DNA from: an uncultured Gemmatimonadota bacterium
GTDB lineage: Bacteria; Gemmatimonadota; Gemmatimonadetes; Gemmatimonadales; GWC2-71-9
Direction of reading: 5' to 3'
DNA: 9,013 bases
NCBI GenBank assembly: GCA_946479825.1
Contig: CAMLHU010000070.1
Span: 1-9,013 of the forward strand
This document shows positions 7,218-9,013 of this stretch, piece after piece. The notes below the pieces were generated by a model. It made no database searches. It was not told where the DNA came from and saw nothing but the letters and a program-made list of their open reading frames with translations. Positions within the stretch are counted from its first letter, which is position 1, and each line of letters opens with the position of its first letter. The position numbers were made by a program, and so were the translations under genes.

Positions 7218-8201
7218 ATGCCACCCGGCGTGGATCTGTTCGCCCGCTACAACCAGGTCAGCGACTGGAGGGCGGTGGCCGCCGCGGGCATCCGCGACGT
7301 TTACGTCAAGCTCACCAACGGCGCCGCGGCCGCCTCGCCGCCCGGGGACTCCTACGTGGCCGGTGCCCGCGGGGTCGGCCTGGCGGTGGGCGGCTACCAC
7401 TACGCGCTGGCCGGGGACCCGGTGGCGCAGGCCCGCGCGTTCGCCGGCGAGCTGCGCCGGCTCGCCGCCACCGACATCGCCCCCGCCCTGGATTTCGAGG
7501 ACTCCTCGCTGCCGCTGTCGGGCTCGGCGGGCCGCTCCTGGATCGTGGCGTTCCTCAGCGAACTGCACCGCCAGCTGCCGGAGCTGCCCCGGCTCGCGCT
7601 CTACAGCTCCGGGTCGGTGCTGGCCGCGCTGGGCGCCGGCTCCATCACCGTGCCCGGTGTGCAGCTGGTGATCTGGGAGGCGGAGTACGGGCCCAACGAC
7701 GGCCGCGAGCACCCCGTCACCCGCTACGCGGGGCACGTGGACGTCCACCAGTACACGAGCACCGGCCATGTCCCCGGCATCAGCGGCTGGGTGGACATGG
7801 ACGACGTGCTCACCGACATCACGGAGGCCGACATGCCCCTCACCGACGACGACGTCAACCGGATCGCCCACAGGGTTGCGAACTGGGTGTTCAGCGCCCC
7901 GCCGGTGGTCGACGCGAACACCGACTGGCAGAAGTGGGCCAACGACCACCCCGACGACCGCCACTGGGTGATGACCAAGGTCACCCGGGACACCGTGCAG
8001 CAGCTGCAGGCCACCCTGGCTGCCCAGCAGCAGCAGATCACCGCGCTGTCGGCCGCCGTTGACAAGCTCACCGCCGCCCTGCCGGCCGCGGTGACCGACG
8101 CCCTGCGGGGGTCCGTCGTCCAGGTGCACGTCGACGTCGCTGGCCAGCAGGCCGCGCCGGCGCCGACCCCGTCGACCCCGTCCCAGACCCCGACCACCTG
8201 A
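7218..8201 (+). CDS. Endolysin, GH25 family muramidase
   Basis: A 327-residue lysin from ATG 7218 with GGAGG at 7207-7211. Residues 4-200 form a GH25 (Chalaropsis-type lysozyme) domain, which cleaves the MurNAc-GlcNAc beta-1,4 bond of peptidoglycan. The acidic residues expected of the family are present: D6 (GVDLF), D92 and E94 (ALDFED), and D193 (GWVDMDD), with HQYT at 177-180. A segment at 207-250 (MPLTDDDVNRIAHRVANWVF, then DWQKWAND) resembles linker modules seen in other actinophage lysins. Residues 253-298 are a coiled coil (QQLQATLAAQQQQITALSAA) and the end (311-327) is Pro/Thr-rich. There is no signal peptide, so export by a holin is needed. No LysM, PG_binding_1 or SH3 domain is visible; the coiled coil may oligomerise the enzyme. 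Confidence 0.92.
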   Translation: MPPGVDLFARYNQVSDWRAVAAAGIRDVYVKLTNGAAAASPPGDSYVAGARGVGLAVGGYHYALAGDPVAQARAFAGELRRLAATDIAPALDFEDSSLPLSGSAGRSWIVAFLSELHRQLPELPRLALYSSGSVLAALGAGSITVPGVQLVIWEAEYGPNDGREHPVTRYAGHVDVHQYTSTGHVPGISGWVDMDDVLTDITEADMPLTDDDVNRIAHRVANWVFSAPPVVDANTDWQKWANDHPDDRHWVMTKVTRDTVQQLQATLAAQQQQITALSAAVDKLTAALPAAVTDALRGSVVQVHVDVAGQQAAPAPTPSTPSQTPTT

Positions 8202-8214
8202 CCGAGGAGGCCTG

Positions 8215-8601
8215 GTGAAGACTGCCCTGCTCGACCTGCTCGACCGCGTCGCCTGGACTTTCTTCCAGGCCCTGGGCGGTGTGGCCGCTGCCGGTGCCAC
8301 CGCCACCAGCCTGGGCGTGCCGCCCACCGACTGGCGCTCGGCGCTCGTCGGTGCCCTGGTCGCCGCGGTGCTGGCCGCACTGAAGGCGCTCGGGGTGCGT
8401 GTCTCCCAGCTCGCCGGCGCGGCCACCGCGCTGCGGCTCGCCGAGCGGATCCCTGCGGTGCACGACGCGGTGACCCGGGTGGAGGCCACCCCGGTCGGCG
8501 CGGTGGTGCGCGACGTCGCCGCCGGCGTGCTCGCCGCCGAGCAGCACCAGACCACTGCCCCCGCACCGGCCCCGACCACATCGGCCGCCCCGGCCCCCTG
8601 A
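8215..8601 (+). CDS. Holin, phage r1t-like
   Basis: A 128-residue protein from GTG 8215 with GAGGAGG at 8204-8210, 13 bases after the endolysin stop. The N-terminal half fits the r1t holin family: DLLDRVAWTFFQALGGVAAA (residues 7-26) as a first membrane helix, then PPTDWRSALVGALVAAVLAA (36-55) as a second, with the conserved DW before it. Residues 61-108 form an Ala-rich, probably amphipathic, helical extension, and the last 15 residues are an Ala/Pro/Thr tail. The family makes pores in the cytoplasmic membrane that let the endolysin out at a set time. The position directly after the lysin supports the call. The C-terminal extension seems longer than in the minimal family members. The last gene of the operon: a terminator follows. 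Confidence 0.85.
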   Translation: MKTALLDLLDRVAWTFFQALGGVAAAGATATSLGVPPTDWRSALVGALVAAVLAALKALGVRVSQLAGAATALRLAERIPAVHDAVTRVEATPVGAVVRDVAAGVLAAEQHQTTAPAPAPTTSAAPAP

Positions 8602-8602
8602 C

Positions 8603-8621
8603 GTCCGCCGGTGCGGCGGAC
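8603..8621 (+). repeat. Short perfect hairpin after the holin gene
   Basis: gtccgccg (8603-8610) and cggcggac (8614-8621) form a perfect 8-bp stem with a GTG loop, starting two bases after the holin stop. It has no T-tract of its own. It probably protects the mRNA 3' end or adds to the terminator hairpin six bases downstream. Confidence 0.75.
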
Positions 8622-8627
8622 ACGACG

Positions 8628-8667
8628 AAGCCCCCCGCTCCCGGGACACCCCGGGGGTGGGGGGCTT
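8628..8667 (+). terminator. Strong intrinsic terminator of the late operon, probably bidirectional
   Basis: aagcccccc (8628-8636) pairs perfectly with ggggggctt (8659-8667). Inside, cccggg (8640-8645) and cccggg (8650-8655) form a second stem with a 4-base ACAC loop. The 'AAGCCCCC...GGGGGCTT' form with only a short T stretch (8666-8668) is the usual actinomycete terminator. It lies between convergent genes, so it can stop transcription from both sides. Confidence 0.88.
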
Positions 8668-8681
8668 TCGCCGTGTTCAGG

Positions 8682-9013
8682 TCAGCGCGGGTCCGGTGTG
8701 CCCTTCGCCGCGTCGGCGTATGTGATGGCCAGGCCAGGGACCTCCTGTGCGACCCGGGCGATGACGGCCCGGTGCCAGGATGCGGGGAACGGCACCTCCG
8801 GGTGCGCGGCGTGGTACTCCTGGTCGTTGCGGTAGGTGATCACCCCCGGGTCGGGCAGGTCCATCAGCTCTTCGACGATGACCCCCACGAACCGTCCGGT
8901 CTCGGCCTCGATACGCTCGATCGCCAGACGCACCCCGTCCGGGATGGGGTACTTGCCCTGCTCCCAGTGGCGCACGGTCCGGGCGGACACGCCCAGGTAC
9001 TGGGCCAGCCACT
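8682..9013 (-). CDS. HTH transcriptional regulator, YdiL/Aca2-like architecture (5' end beyond the window)
   Basis: The minus-strand frame runs from the right edge to TGA at 8684-8682; 109 residues are visible and the start lies beyond base 9013. The first residues (WLAQYLGVSARTVRHWEQG) are helices 2 and 3 of an XRE/YdiL-type HTH, followed by KYPIPDGV and a helix RLAIERIEAETGRFVGVIVE (28-47). The C-terminal part (about 57-101) has the pattern ITYRNDQEYHAAHPEV, then WHRAVIARVAQEVPG and LAITYADA. This order, an HTH with a 'WExG...P' turn and then a 'Y-x-N...E-Y...H-P...W...A' domain, is that of Aca2-type anti-CRISPR-associated repressors and related DUF1870 proteins. It should bind a palindromic operator as a dimer. 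An internal GTG at 8990 would cut the HTH in half and is not the start. It is convergent to the lysis genes, so separately transcribed. Confidence 0.75.
   Translation of the reverse strand, partial: WLAQYLGVSARTVRHWEQGKYPIPDGVRLAIERIEAETGRFVGVIVEELMDLPDPGVITYRNDQEYHAAHPEVPFPASWHRAVIARVAQEVPGLAITYADAAKGTPDPR

Noticed and set aside
6828..8579. A 583-codon open frame on the minus strand opposite the lysis genes
   Set aside because: It is a composition-driven shadow of the XhlA-like, endolysin and holin genes, with no recognisable motif and no Shine-Dalgarno or operon context.
1..9013. CRISPR array, tRNA genes, insertion sequences, attachment sites or a defence system
   Set aside because: No spaced direct repeats, no cloverleaf-like sequence, no transposase or integrase frame and no defence-type domain was seen; nearly every base is accounted for by tail and lysis genes.

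Overview
This window is part of a tailed-phage (siphovirus) late operon, either a phage or a prophage of a high-GC Gram-positive (actinomycete) host. The base composition is strongly GC-rich. Most genes start with GTG behind purine-rich Shine-Dalgarno sequences. The protein types (LamG/CBM-decorated baseplate protein, C1q-like tail protein, GH25 lysin, r1t-type holin) are typical of Streptomyces-like actinophages. No integrase, capsid or replication gene is visible, so phage and prophage cannot be told apart.

Layout, all on the + strand up to position 8601 and almost without gaps: the C-terminal end of a probable major tail (tube) protein (3-155); tail assembly chaperone genes with a -1 ribosomal frameshift (163-743); an HK97 gp10-like tail protein (750-1178); the tape measure protein (1185-3218); a large Dit/Tal-type baseplate protein carrying two carbohydrate-binding-like modules and a LamG-like domain (3231-6074); a small phage protein of unknown role (6082-6357); a C1q-like jelly-roll tail protein (6359-6916); then the lysis cassette: a coiled-coil/one-TM XhlA-like protein (6913-7206), a GH25 endolysin (7218-8201) and an r1t-like holin (8215-8601). 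Two hairpins, the second a strong terminator, close the operon (8603-8667). A convergent minus-strand gene follows (8682 to beyond 9013). It encodes an HTH protein that resembles the YdiL/Aca2 type of regulator and is cut by the window edge.

The genes work as one morphogenesis and lysis unit. The chaperones and tape measure build the tail tube at a set length. The baseplate and jelly-roll proteins form the tip and probably bind cell-surface glycans. The lysis genes release progeny.

The points most worth a second look are: (1) a frameshift signal made of a minimal Pro slip codon (C CCU) followed five bases later by a perfect 10-bp hairpin, with no standard slippery heptamer; (2) the Aca2-like regulator at the right edge, whose upstream neighbour outside this window could be an anti-CRISPR; (3) glycan-binding-like modules apparently nested inside the Dit-like domain; and (4) an endolysin without a recognisable cell-wall-binding domain between two different holin-type membrane proteins. 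No previously undescribed multi-gene system is evident inside the window.
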